The notes under the pieces are model-generated. The model did not search any database. It was not told the DNA's origin and saw only the letters and a program-made list of their open reading frames with translations. 64,000 nt of DNA from Campylobacter sp. 19-13652 (GTDB lineage Bacteria; Campylobacterota; Campylobacteria; Campylobacterales; Campylobacteraceae), in contig NZ_AP024713.1 of the NCBI RefSeq assembly GCF_019702925.1, forward strand, positions 1,550,001 through 1,614,000, written 5' to 3'. How positions within the stretch are numbered: the first letter of the stretch is position 1; the number at the start of each line of letters is the position of its first letter. Positions 34,443-43,141 of the stretch are shown piece after piece. A program made the translations under genes and the position numbers.

Positions 34443-36639
34443 GCTTTTAGGCCAGCTTGATTTAGGCGAGTATTTAGAGCGTTTTAGCTCGTTTTTGGCT
34501 AGGCAAAAGGAGCTTTTTATCCCTGGAGACAGCAAGATACACTTTGAGTGTATACTCGAGCTTTCAGAGCATGATTTTAATCCGCCAAATAAGATAAAAG
34601 CCCTAAATGATGAGCTAATGCGCCTTAGTAAAAATGGCGTACTTCATGTGAGTGAAATTTATGAATTTGCAAAAATTATCAGCTATTTTAGCTATCTAAA
34701 AAAGCTTAAATTCCAAGGCTCGCTCTCACGCTGGCTAGATAAGATTATCCTGCCTGAGGATATGCTACAAATCGCCTCTAGCTTTGATAAAAATGGCGAG
34801 CTAAAGGACGAGGTTGACGCTCGCCTTGTTGATTTGCGCCATGCGCTAAAATTAAAAGGCGAGGAAATCGCCACTGCGCTTCGTCAAATAGCCTACTCAA
34901 AGTCGCTTTCAAGCTACCTTGTCGATACGCAAATCCACTACATAAATGAAAGTGAAACCCTGCTCGTACGAGGCGGCTTTAACCACGTGCTAAAAGCAAG
35001 TATCGTCGCACGCAGTAGTGGCGGACATTTTTACGTCGAGCCTGAGCGTATTGCTACATTAAAGCGTGAACAAAGCAGGCTAAATGATGAAAAGCAGATG
35101 ATAATTTATGAGCATGCAAAGGCTATGAGTGAGCGCATGAGTAAAGCTTTGGCTTTTCTTAAATTTATAAACGGCGCCTTTGATATTTTTGACGCTTATA
35201 GTGCACGTGCGTTAATGGCTAAATCCTTGGATTTGGAGTTTGTCCTGCCAAAGGATAATAGCCGCATAGTGCTAAAAGATTTCGCACATCCAGCACTTAA
35301 AAATCCAAAGAGCATAAGCCTTGATTTTAGCAAAAAGGTTCTGCTAATAACAGGCGTAAACGCAGGTGGAAAGTCCATGCTGCTTAAATCAATCATAAGC
35401 GCAGCCTTAATGGCAAAATATCTCCTGCCTATGCGAATTAACGCACGCCAGTCGCAAATAGGGGCTTTTAAGGAATTTGACGCGATTATTGAGGATCCAC
35501 AAAATGTCAAAAACGATATCTCTACATTTGCCGGCAGGATGCTGCATTTTTCACGCCTTTTTAGCAAGCGAGGGCTGCTAATTGGCATTGATGAAATTGA
35601 GCTTGGCACTGATTTTGAGGAGGCCGCTAGCCTTTATAGCGTAATAATTGAGCAATTAATCAAAAATGATGTAAAAATAGCCATAACTACCCACCACAAG
35701 CGCCTTGCGATGCTGCTAGCCAAAAACGACGAGGTGGAGCTAGTCGCTGCACTTTATGATGAGAGCACTCAAAGACCTAAGTATGAGTTTTTAGAGGGTA
35801 CGATAGGTAAAAGTTATGCCTTTGAAACTGCTGCAAGATATGGCATAGCGCAAAATTTAGTCGCTAAAGCAAAGGAGCTTTACGGCGAAAATAAGGAAAA
35901 TTTAAACGAGCTTTTAACAAAAACGATAAATTTAGAAGCCGATTTAAAAGAGCGTATTAAAAGAGTGCAGGCTAAAGAGAGCAAGCTAGATGAGCTAATC
36001 TCTGCCCAAAAAGAGGCAAACGAGAGCGAATTTGAGCGTACCAGAGCGATTGTAGCAAGGCTAGAGCGAGAATATAATGAAGCTATAAACGAGGCAAAAA
36101 AGGCGATAAATTTAAACAATACCAAAGATAAACAAAGAGCCATAAATGCAGCGAATGAGCGCAAAAAATCGATTGCTAAACCAAAGCAAAGCCTAAATCA
36201 AAACGAGCCTATCGCAGTGGGCGATAGCGTAAAATATGGGCTATCAAAGGGCGTGGTGCTAGCTATAAATAAAAAAGAGGCGACGATAAATTCAAACGGC
36301 ATAAGCCTAAGAGTGCCGCTTTATGCGCTTAAAAAATACCACAATAACGCCCAAAAGCCAGCCCCTAGCGTGAGACTTAGCGTACAAAAGCCAAAAAGTG
36401 CTAGCGTAAGCTTAGACCTACACGGACTTAGGGTAGATGAGGCGCTTGAACAGCTAGATAAGTTTATCTCTGATGCACTTTTGGCTGGATTTAGCGAAGT
36501 AAGCGTGTTTCACGGTATGGGCACAGGGCGGCTTGCGCGAGCTGTGAGCGAGTTTTTAAAGGCTCATCCAAGTGTAGAGAGCTTTAGCGATGCACCTGCA
36601 AATGCGGGTGGATATGGGGCAAAAATAGTCAGGCTTTAA
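34432..36639 (+). CDS. mutS2: MutS2 family protein with C-terminal Smr domain
   Basis: A DNA-binding ATPase of 735 residues that suppresses homologous recombination or acts on stalled ribosomes in species where it was studied; it is not a mismatch-repair MutS. Walker A GVNAGGKSMLLKS is at about 308-320, followed by the MutS ATPase segment GLLIGIDEIELGTDFEEA and ITTHHKRLAM. A long coiled-coil (about 470-590) precedes the Smr domain LDLHGLRVDEALEQLDKF (about 661-678) with VFHGMGTGRL. The domain order is standard. Confidence 0.94.
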   Translation: MKNELLGQLDLGEYLERFSSFLARQKELFIPGDSKIHFECILELSEHDFNPPNKIKALNDELMRLSKNGVLHVSEIYEFAKIISYFSYLKKLKFQGSLSRWLDKIILPEDMLQIASSFDKNGELKDEVDARLVDLRHALKLKGEEIATALRQIAYSKSLSSYLVDTQIHYINESETLLVRGGFNHVLKASIVARSSGGHFYVEPERIATLKREQSRLNDEKQMIIYEHAKAMSERMSKALAFLKFINGAFDIFDAYSARALMAKSLDLEFVLPKDNSRIVLKDFAHPALKNPKSISLDFSKKVLLITGVNAGGKSMLLKSIISAALMAKYLLPMRINARQSQIGAFKEFDAIIEDPQNVKNDISTFAGRMLHFSRLFSKRGLLIGIDEIELGTDFEEAASLYSVIIEQLIKNDVKIAITTHHKRLAMLLAKNDEVELVAALYDESTQRPKYEFLEGTIGKSYAFETAARYGIAQNLVAKAKELYGENKENLNELLTKTINLEADLKERIKRVQAKESKLDELISAQKEANESEFERTRAIVARLEREYNEAINEAKKAINLNNTKDKQRAINAANERKKSIAKPKQSLNQNEPIAVGDSVKYGLSKGVVLAINKKEATINSNGISLRVPLYALKKYHNNAQKPAPSVRLSVQKPKSASVSLDLHGLRVDEALEQLDKFISDALLAGFSEVSVFHGMGTGRLARAVSEFLKAHPSVESFSDAPANAGGYGAKIVRL

Positions 36640-36685
36640 GTAAAAAATGGCTATAATCTTAAAAATAAGTATCGAGTAGGTCATA

Positions 36686-38659
36686 ATGACATCAATCATC
36701 AAAAGCACATCTGATATAACTATCACACTTATTACGGCGGTTTTTATATATCTTGCTGCTATGGACGGCGTTATATTTTATTACAAGTACACAAATGCCC
36801 TAGACCCAAAGGCCGCCAGCACAGAAGCTGAGGTACGCTTTTACCTTGATAATTACAAAAAAGAGCTAGAGGACATCATAGATAGTAGCTCTCAAATTAG
36901 CGATAAAATAGTGGCATATGATCAGATAAATGATAAATTTGGGGAGTATCTTAGTAAATCAGCAGTGAGCGATGTGTACTTATTAAAAGCAAGCGATGGC
37001 GGAAATATGAGCGTTATCTCAAGCTATGATAAGAGCATGATAGGAGAGGACGCGAGCTTTCCTGAATGCGGAATAAATACAAGCTCAGACATACTAAAGC
37101 TAGCCAAAGGTGGAATGTATTTTTACAAGCAAGTACTGCCTGAAAATCACGTTTTTGTCTGCGCTTTTGAGCCTGTTAGGGGCTATATGCTGGGTATTAA
37201 AAATACCTTTAACAAATCATTAAAAGGATTTAGTGACCCTGATTTTAAAGACTGGTTTGTACAAAATTTAAGCCTAACTCTAATAGCCTCAATAATCGGC
37301 GTACTTTTAAGCGTTAGCGGATATTTTTGGATATTAAATCGATACTTAAAGCAGCAAAGAAGCTTTGAAAAGACAAAAAAAGAGGACGATGAAAAGATAA
37401 GAATCTCAAACACCATGCTCTATCTTGACGATGCTACAGGGTTACTAAATCGTCGTGCGCTTGATAGGGATTTGTCAAATTTTAAATACCCACGCATAGT
37501 TATTATTAGCATTGATGATTTTAACAGTATGCAGGAATATTACGGCGATGAAATATGCGATACTGTGCTAGCAAAAATGGCTGAAGTGCTAAAAGAGCTT
37601 GCCAAAGAGCACAAAATGAATGCGTACCGCATAGAATATGATAAATTCTGCCTAATGGAAAATACCTACATAGTATCGCTTGATGATTATGAGGAGCTAG
37701 CGCAGATGATTATCGACCGCTTTAAAGGGCGCATAATAAATATAGAAAAAGACGACCTAAAAGCAGAGGAGATTGAGGTAAATACCACAATAGGCATGAG
37801 CTTAGATGACACGCATACTCTCTTAAAAGCTTACATAGCACTTAAATATGCGACCAAAAACCGCAAAGATTTCGCCTGCTTTTTTAAAGGGCTTAGCAAC
37901 CCAGATGAGTACATACACCAGATAAAATATAGTAGCATGATTAAAAATGCTATCTTAAATAATACCATATCGCACTTTTATCAGCCTATTTTTGACGCAA
38001 ACAAGGAGCTTTTGCGCTACGAGCTTTTAGTCAGGCTTGATGATAGCAATGAGCCTGTGCCGCCTATGGAGTTTTTACTAGTGGCTCGTAAAATAAAGCG
38101 ATATGAGGATTTGCAGCGTTCGATGATAGAGCAGCTAAAGGCAGATATGCTAGAAAAAACTGGGCTTAGCTTTTCTATAAATTTAAACATAGACGACCTG
38201 TTTTTGCAAAATATATCAAATGATATTTTAAGCCTAGCAGAGATTGAAGGTGTAGGCAAAAGACTCTTTATAGAGCTAGTGCTAAATGATAAAATCTCCG
38301 ATATGCCACGCCTTTTAAATTTTACAAACCGCCTAAAAAGCAGAGGAGCGCACATAGTTCTTGATGATTTTGCTGGAGAGTATGGCATGTCTCTTTGGGA
38401 TATGGCGCTTTTAAAGCCAGAAATCATAAAAATCTCTAGCGTGGTAACTAGAAATATTGATACCGAATTACAAAGCAAGGATATGCTAGGAAGCATAATC
38501 AAATTCGCCCACTCAAGCGGTATCCGCGTCGCAGTAAAACACATACACTCAAAAGATGTCTTTGAGGCTTGCAAAAGCCTTGGCGCAGACGAGTATCAGG
38601 GCTTTTACCTAGGGCTTGCCTCAAATGGTATGCAGGAGAAAAAATATGGACTTAATTAA
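36686..38659 (+). CDS. Membrane-bound sensor with degenerate GGDEF and EAL domains
   Basis: A 657-residue protein: membrane segment at about 12-34, a periplasmic sensor region to about 190, a second segment at about 195-217, a GGDEF-like domain (about 245-400) and an EAL-like domain (about 415-650). The GGDEF active-site loop reads RIEYDKFCLM near residue 314, so the signature is lost. In the EAL domain the first motif is YELLVRL, LDDF is kept near 558, but the usual E of the VAEGVE loop is K (VAVKHIHSK). It is therefore probably a catalytically dead receptor or adaptor rather than a cyclic-di-GMP enzyme. Its 3' end overlaps dapE by 14 bases. Confidence 0.85.
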   Translation: MTSIIKSTSDITITLITAVFIYLAAMDGVIFYYKYTNALDPKAASTEAEVRFYLDNYKKELEDIIDSSSQISDKIVAYDQINDKFGEYLSKSAVSDVYLLKASDGGNMSVISSYDKSMIGEDASFPECGINTSSDILKLAKGGMYFYKQVLPENHVFVCAFEPVRGYMLGIKNTFNKSLKGFSDPDFKDWFVQNLSLTLIASIIGVLLSVSGYFWILNRYLKQQRSFEKTKKEDDEKIRISNTMLYLDDATGLLNRRALDRDLSNFKYPRIVIISIDDFNSMQEYYGDEICDTVLAKMAEVLKELAKEHKMNAYRIEYDKFCLMENTYIVSLDDYEELAQMIIDRFKGRIINIEKDDLKAEEIEVNTTIGMSLDDTHTLLKAYIALKYATKNRKDFACFFKGLSNPDEYIHQIKYSSMIKNAILNNTISHFYQPIFDANKELLRYELLVRLDDSNEPVPPMEFLLVARKIKRYEDLQRSMIEQLKADMLEKTGLSFSINLNIDDLFLQNISNDILSLAEIEGVGKRLFIELVLNDKISDMPRLLNFTNRLKSRGAHIVLDDFAGEYGMSLWDMALLKPEIIKISSVVTRNIDTELQSKDMLGSIIKFAHSSGIRVAVKHIHSKDVFEACKSLGADEYQGFYLGLASNGMQEKKYGLN

Positions 38660-39812
38660 AATTTTAACCGAGCTTTTAAGCCGTCCTTCCATAACTCCAG
38701 ATGATGCTGGTTGCCTTGAGTTTATACGGCGAATTTTGCCATCTTATGAGGCTAGATATGTCGATTTTACAGGCAATGAAAAAGACTACGGTGTTAAAAA
38801 TTTATGGCTTAGACGCAGGTATGGAAGTGGCGCACATATCGCATTTGCGGGGCATGTGGACGTAGTGCCAGCAGGAAGTGGCTGGGATAGCGAGCCGTTT
38901 AATCCCATACAAAAAGATGGCTTTATCTACGGACGCGGCGCACAAGATATGAAAAGTGGGGTGGCGGCTTTTGTCGCGGCTTGCGAGCAGCTTGAAGGAT
39001 TTATAGCAAGTGGCAAGAGCGAATTTGACGGAACCATCTCGCTTATTCTTACAAGCGATGAGGAGGGCGAGGGCAAGCACGGCACGCTTGAGGTTTTAAA
39101 TTTAATGAAAAGCGAGGGTGCTTTGCCAGATTTTGCCGTCGTGGCTGAGCCAACTTGCGAAAGCGTACTAGGCGATAGCCTAAAAGTGGGGCGTCGAGGC
39201 TCCATAAACGGCAAAATAAGCATAATCGGCAAGCAAGGGCACGCCGCCTATCCAGAAAAATGCGCTAACCCAGCCCACGCCCTAGCCTTGATTTTTGATA
39301 AATTTGCCGGCGTGGATTTAGATAGCGGGAGTGAGTTTTTTGCGCCGAGCAAGCTAGTTATTACCGATATTCGCGGCGGCATGGAGGTTACTAACGTAAC
39401 GCCTGAACGCATTGATATTATGTTTAACGTACGAAACTCAAACCTAACAGATACCGATAAGGTAAGGAGCTTTTTAGAGGCGATTTTAAAAGATTTGGAT
39501 GAGGGCTTTAGCTATGATTTAAGCTTAAGGGCTGGCTCAAAGCCGTTTTTAACTGATAAAAACTCACTTATAGTGCGTGCTATGAGTGATGTTATTAAGC
39601 GCACTTTAGGCGTAACGCCTAGTCTAAACACCAAAGGAGGCACGAGCGACGCGCGCTATTTGTCGGCTTTTGGGGTAGCTTGCGTGGAGTTTGGGGTGAT
39701 AAATGACCGCATACACGCTATAAATGAGCGAGTAAGCGTCAAGGAAGTAAACGGCTTAAAAGATGTATTTTTAAATTTATTAATCTCGATAGGGCAAAAA
39801 AAGCTTAAATAG
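38646..39812 (+). CDS. dapE: Succinyl-diaminopimelate desuccinylase
   Basis: A zinc amidohydrolase making LL-diaminopimelate for peptidoglycan and lysine. The 388 residues show LLSRPSITPDDAG near the start, the metal sites AFAGHVDVVPAGSGW (about 58-72), GRGAQDMKSGVAAFVAAC, SDEEGEGKHGT, and late GGTSDARYLSAFGVACVEFG with INERV. I start it at the ATG at 38646 because AGGAG lies just upstream (38634-38638); an in-frame ATG ten codons earlier lacks a site and would add unconserved residues. It starts inside the preceding gene. Confidence 0.95.
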   Translation: MDLIKILTELLSRPSITPDDAGCLEFIRRILPSYEARYVDFTGNEKDYGVKNLWLRRRYGSGAHIAFAGHVDVVPAGSGWDSEPFNPIQKDGFIYGRGAQDMKSGVAAFVAACEQLEGFIASGKSEFDGTISLILTSDEEGEGKHGTLEVLNLMKSEGALPDFAVVAEPTCESVLGDSLKVGRRGSINGKISIIGKQGHAAYPEKCANPAHALALIFDKFAGVDLDSGSEFFAPSKLVITDIRGGMEVTNVTPERIDIMFNVRNSNLTDTDKVRSFLEAILKDLDEGFSYDLSLRAGSKPFLTDKNSLIVRAMSDVIKRTLGVTPSLNTKGGTSDARYLSAFGVACVEFGVINDRIHAINERVSVKEVNGLKDVFLNLLISIGQKKLK

Positions 39813-40683
39813 CGTCTTTTGCTTTTATTTGGTTTTTAAACCAGCTTATCTTGCTTCGCTATTGCGTTAAATTTAAAATTTACTCAGTCGTTACCCATAT
39901 GATAACTTTAGTCGCAAATTTTAAATCCGCCTTGCCTAGATTTTGCTTCGCTACGCTTGCAACCCGCTGGGTGAGATATTTCGCATTATCCGTTTAAATT
40001 TATAAAAACCCTAGCAATTGCAATTTAAAATTTGACGCAGGAAAATTTTAAATGCTAACGATACCGCGGCTTTGAGATTGTTAAATGGAAAGGAGCGACT
40101 TCATAAAACAAACGCAGTGCAGTTTCTTAGTGATTTAAACCCTTTCCTCAGCGTAAAATAAAAAGCCGTAACATTAAGTAAACTTAGCCTTTAGTGTAAA
40201 AATAAAATTAAACTCAAGTCACAACCCCAACTACGGTTTTACCCCTTTTAACAGTAAAAATAAAGCTTAAATTTATACTACCATACTTCACATATAGCCA
40301 GTCAGCACGGAGGAGTCGCCAACTATCGAAATTTAAATTTGTTATAAAACGAATGTAAATAATAGCAATCCATTAAACGTATGGGATGGGGGGGTGGCAG
40401 GCGAAGCACGAGATAATTGATTTTATGCGGCTTGCATTGTGTTGCAACTGCTAGCACTACTTACTTTATGTACGCATGGCAACCTCTTACCCTGCTAAGC
40501 CGCATACACTCCTGTGTCCTAAATAAAAACGTAGCAAAACTTAGCGAGCATATAGCACCCAACAGGCTACTAGCAAAGCAAAGTAAAAAGCAATGCGAGA
40601 GATGGGTAAATATAAAGATAAAGACTTTGTGAAACAAGGTGTAGCCGCAGTTTCTGTGAAAACGAAGTTTCTTCAAAACAAAG

Positions 40684-40835
40684 TTTATTTAAAAACAAGC
40701 GAAGTAAGGTTTATTTAAAATAAGGCGTATCCGCAGTTTTTTACAAAAGCCTTGCTTTATGCACCACTTCGTGATACAAACTCGCCCAGTCTAGGTAAAG
40801 CAAAGCGGAAATAAACGCGAGCGAGCATATCGATT
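40684..40835 (+). repeat. Dispersed repeat family B, copy 1
   Basis: Contains tttatttaaaaacaagcg, ggtttatttaaaataagg, cgtgatacaaactcgcccag and gcgagcatatcg. These line up in order with the same elements at 59263-59425, apart from a short extra segment there. Confidence 0.65.
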
Positions 40836-41213
40836 CTTGCTGCACAAACCGTTGAACGTGATACGAGCGATGGATAAATAAAAGGAGCAAGATGGCTTCA
40901 AATTCTAGCCCCCTTCTTCTTTTTTCTTGACGCAAAACAAAAATCGTATACGAAAATAAAAGCCATAGCGTAAAAATAGGCTCAAATTCAAAAACTAAAA
41001 GTGTCTGCGGTTTTACCTATTCTTAAATAACAAAAAGTAAAAATTTAAATTTATACTGGCACGTGTGGGAAGTGTCCGTGGACGAAGTCTAACGGATACG
41101 GTACTTATGCAGCTTGTATTGCGTGGCTTAAAGCAAGAACTACGCATTTTAGCGGCTTTTAATTATCCGAAAAATCAAAATGTAAAAATAGAAATTTAAA
41201 AAGTATAAAATCA

Positions 41214-41237
41214 GTAGGAAGCCCCAAAACTGGGGCT
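41214..41237 (-). terminator. Terminator hairpin of the cytochrome c gene
   Basis: agcccc (41220-41225) and ggggct (41232-41237) form a stem seven bases beyond the cytochrome c stop codon. The following T content on the minus strand is modest, so efficiency is uncertain. Confidence 0.65.
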
Positions 41238-41243
41238 AGAGAA

Positions 41244-41552
41244 TTATTTTAGAGTTTGGATATACTCAGCTATAGCTTGCATTTTAGCTTCGTCTAGTCT
41301 ACCAGCTTGAGCTTTCATCACGCCGCCAAGACCATAAGCATTCTTGCTTCCTGTTTTATACTCGCTTAGAGCTTTTACTATCTCCTCTGCGCTTAAGCTG
41401 CTTAGTGCAGGAACTTTGTTTTGGTACTGTTTTTCAGCTTTTGCGCCATGACAGGCTACACAGCTTTTATATAGTTTAGAGCCGTCTTCAGCAGCCATAG
41501 CAGCAGTAGCAAACACCCCAAGAACCAATGCAGATGCGATGATTTTTTTCAT
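41244..41552 (-). CDS. Periplasmic class I cytochrome c (c553-like)
   Basis: A small soluble electron carrier of 102 residues with a signal peptide cleaved after TAAMA, one heme site CVACH (about residues 31-35) and a distal methionine in GGVMKAQAG. It resembles cytochrome c553 that feeds the cb-type oxidase or peroxidases in Campylobacter. AAAGGA precedes the ATG and a TATAAT -10 lies upstream. It is monocistronic, with its own terminator, and divergent from gmhB. Confidence 0.92.
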   Translation of the reverse strand: MKKIIASALVLGVFATAAMAAEDGSKLYKSCVACHGAKAEKQYQNKVPALSSLSAEEIVKALSEYKTGSKNAYGLGGVMKAQAGRLDEAKMQAIAEYIQTLK

Positions 41553-41586
41553 CTTTTTTTCCTTTAATATGAGTTGATGTTTTGTG

Positions 41587-41592
41587 ATTATA
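41587..41592 (-). promoter_or_regulatory. -10 element of the cytochrome c gene
   Basis: TATAAT on the minus strand, 35 bases before the cytochrome c ATG, leaving a short leader that contains the ribosome binding site. Confidence 0.6.
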
Positions 41593-41626
41593 GTGTATTT
41601 TTTTAAAAAATTTATTTAAAATAGGT

Positions 41627-41632
41627 TATAAT
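41627..41632 (+). promoter_or_regulatory. -10 element of the ADP-heptose operon, implying a leaderless mRNA
   Basis: TATAAT ends seven bases before the gmhB ATG at 41640, and no Shine-Dalgarno lies between. Transcription would start at or next to the A of the ATG. Confidence 0.55.
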
Positions 41633-41639
41633 TTAATCT

Positions 41640-42155
41640 ATGAAAGAAAATTTTAAAAAACCGGCACTTTTCCTAGACCGAGACGGCGTGATAAATAAAG
41701 ACCTAGGCTACGTTAGTAAGATAGAGGATTTTTGCTTTTGCGATGGAATTTTTGAGGCTTTAGCGGAGTTTGCAGCGGCTGGATATATGCTCGTTGTTGT
41801 TACAAATCAATCAGGTATCGGCAGGGGTTATTATAGCCTTAGCGATTTTAACGTGCTAAATGAATATATGCTTGATAGTTTTTGTCAAAATGGCGTAAAA
41901 ATAGAAAAAGTTTATTATTGTCCGCACTCTCCAGATGAGGCGTGCCAGTGTCGCAAGCCAGCTGCGGGTATGCTTCTTGCAGCCCAAAATGAGCTTAATA
42001 TAGACATGGCTAAAAGCGTCATGATAGGCGATAAGCAAAGCGATATAGTAGCGGCTACGGCGGCTGGGGTTGGCAGGGCTTATTTGCTTGATAAAAACCC
42101 ATATGCTAGCGTAATGGATGTGCTAAAAGATATGAAACAAAAAGGAATAATATGA
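41640..42155 (+). CDS. gmhB: D-glycero-D-manno-heptose 1,7-bisphosphate 7-phosphatase
   Basis: A HAD-family phosphatase of 171 residues acting between HldE kinase and adenylyltransferase steps in ADP-heptose synthesis. The nucleophile motif is FLDRDGVINKD (about 12-22), with VVVTNQSGIGRGYY, the zinc-loop YYCPHSPDEACQCRKP and IGDKQSDIVAA. It overlaps hldD by four bases and opens the gmhB-hldD-hldE-gmhA operon. Its start may be leaderless. Confidence 0.94.
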   Translation: MKENFKKPALFLDRDGVINKDLGYVSKIEDFCFCDGIFEALAEFAAAGYMLVVVTNQSGIGRGYYSLSDFNVLNEYMLDSFCQNGVKIEKVYYCPHSPDEACQCRKPAAGMLLAAQNELNIDMAKSVMIGDKQSDIVAATAAGVGRAYLLDKNPYASVMDVLKDMKQKGII

Positions 42156-43141
42156 ACGCAAAACGAGTGCTAATCACTGGCGCAGCTGGCTTTATCGGCT
42201 CTGCGCTGGCGCACCATTTTGATACCCATTATAAAGATATACGAGTGCTTGCACTGGATAAATTTAGAAATAACGAACGCTTTAGTAATGGCAATCTAAA
42301 AAGCTTTGGGCATTTTAAAAATCTCCTAGGATTTCGTGGCGAAGTCATAGAAGCTGATATAAATGACCCTAGGACGCTTGAGGTAATTAAAGACTTTGCA
42401 CCCGATTTAATCTATCACGAGGCGGCGATTTCAGACACCACTGTAAGCGAGCAAGACGAATTAGTCCGCACAAACGTAAATGCGTTTTTAAGTCTTTTAA
42501 GCTTATGCGAAAAACTAGGCGCGCATATGGTCTATGCTAGCTCTGGGGCGACTTACGGTAGCGCAAAAGCTCCGCAAAAAGTGGGCGAAGCCGAGGCACC
42601 AAATAACGCCTATGGCTTTTCAAAATTAGCCATGGATAACGCCGCTTTAAGCTGGAGTAAACGCACCGGGGGCGTGGCTGTGGGGCTTAGGTATTTTAAC
42701 GTCTACGGCAAAGGCGAGTTTTTCAAAGAACGTACCGCATCTATGATACTTCAGTTTGGCTTGCAAATTCTAAGAGGCACAGAACCAAAACTCTTTGAGG
42801 GAAGTGATAAAATTTATAGAGATTTTGTGTATATTAAAGACATCATACAGGCAAATTTAAAAGCTGCAAATGCCACAAAAAGCGGAGTTTACAACGTAGG
42901 CACTGGCGTGGCTAGAAGCTTTAGCGATGTGGTTGATATTTTACAAGCTGAGTTTGGCACAAATCTAAAAAAGAGCTTTATTAAAAATCCTTTTAAAAGC
43001 TCGTATCAGTTTCACACCGAGGCCGATATAGCGCCTACTATCCTAGAGCTAGGCTACGCGCCTGAGTATACGCTAGAGCAAGGCATAAAAGACTACGCCG
43101 ATGAGATACGTAGAATTTATGCGCAGGAGGTGCTTGCATGA
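42152..43141 (+). CDS. hldD: ADP-L-glycero-D-manno-heptose 6-epimerase
   Basis: A short-chain dehydrogenase/reductase of 329 residues that epimerises ADP-D,D-heptose to ADP-L,D-heptose, the donor for LOS heptosyltransferases. NADP-binding TGAAGFIGSALAHHF is at the N-terminus. The catalytic Tyr-Lys lie in NAYGFSKLAMD (about 150-160), and the specific GLRYFNVYGKGEFFKERTAS follows. It overlaps its neighbours by four bases on both sides. Confidence 0.95.
   Translation: MNAKRVLITGAAGFIGSALAHHFDTHYKDIRVLALDKFRNNERFSNGNLKSFGHFKNLLGFRGEVIEADINDPRTLEVIKDFAPDLIYHEAAISDTTVSEQDELVRTNVNAFLSLLSLCEKLGAHMVYASSGATYGSAKAPQKVGEAEAPNNAYGFSKLAMDNAALSWSKRTGGVAVGLRYFNVYGKGEFFKERTASMILQFGLQILRGTEPKLFEGSDKIYRDFVYIKDIIQANLKAANATKSGVYNVGTGVARSFSDVVDILQAEFGTNLKKSFIKNPFKSSYQFHTEADIAPTILELGYAPEYTLEQGIKDYADEIRRIYAQEVLA

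Larger units (their letters stand above)
39813..41243. other. 1.4-kb gene-free region built of diverged repeats
   Basis: No frame here looks like a real protein. It contains short similar blocks repeated within itself, for example around 40425-40470 and 41106-41150 (ttatgcggcttg/ttatgcagcttg with similar flanks) and gcgagcatat near 40535 and 40822. One block of about 150 bases (40684-40835) recurs at 59263-59425. A G7 tract is at 40388-40394. The cytochrome c terminator is at the right end. It may be decayed mobile or gene DNA. Confidence 0.6.

Noticed and set aside
40417-40935. Short ORFs in the 1.4-kb gap
   Set aside because: They lie in repeated, diverged DNA, are found on both strands and match no family.
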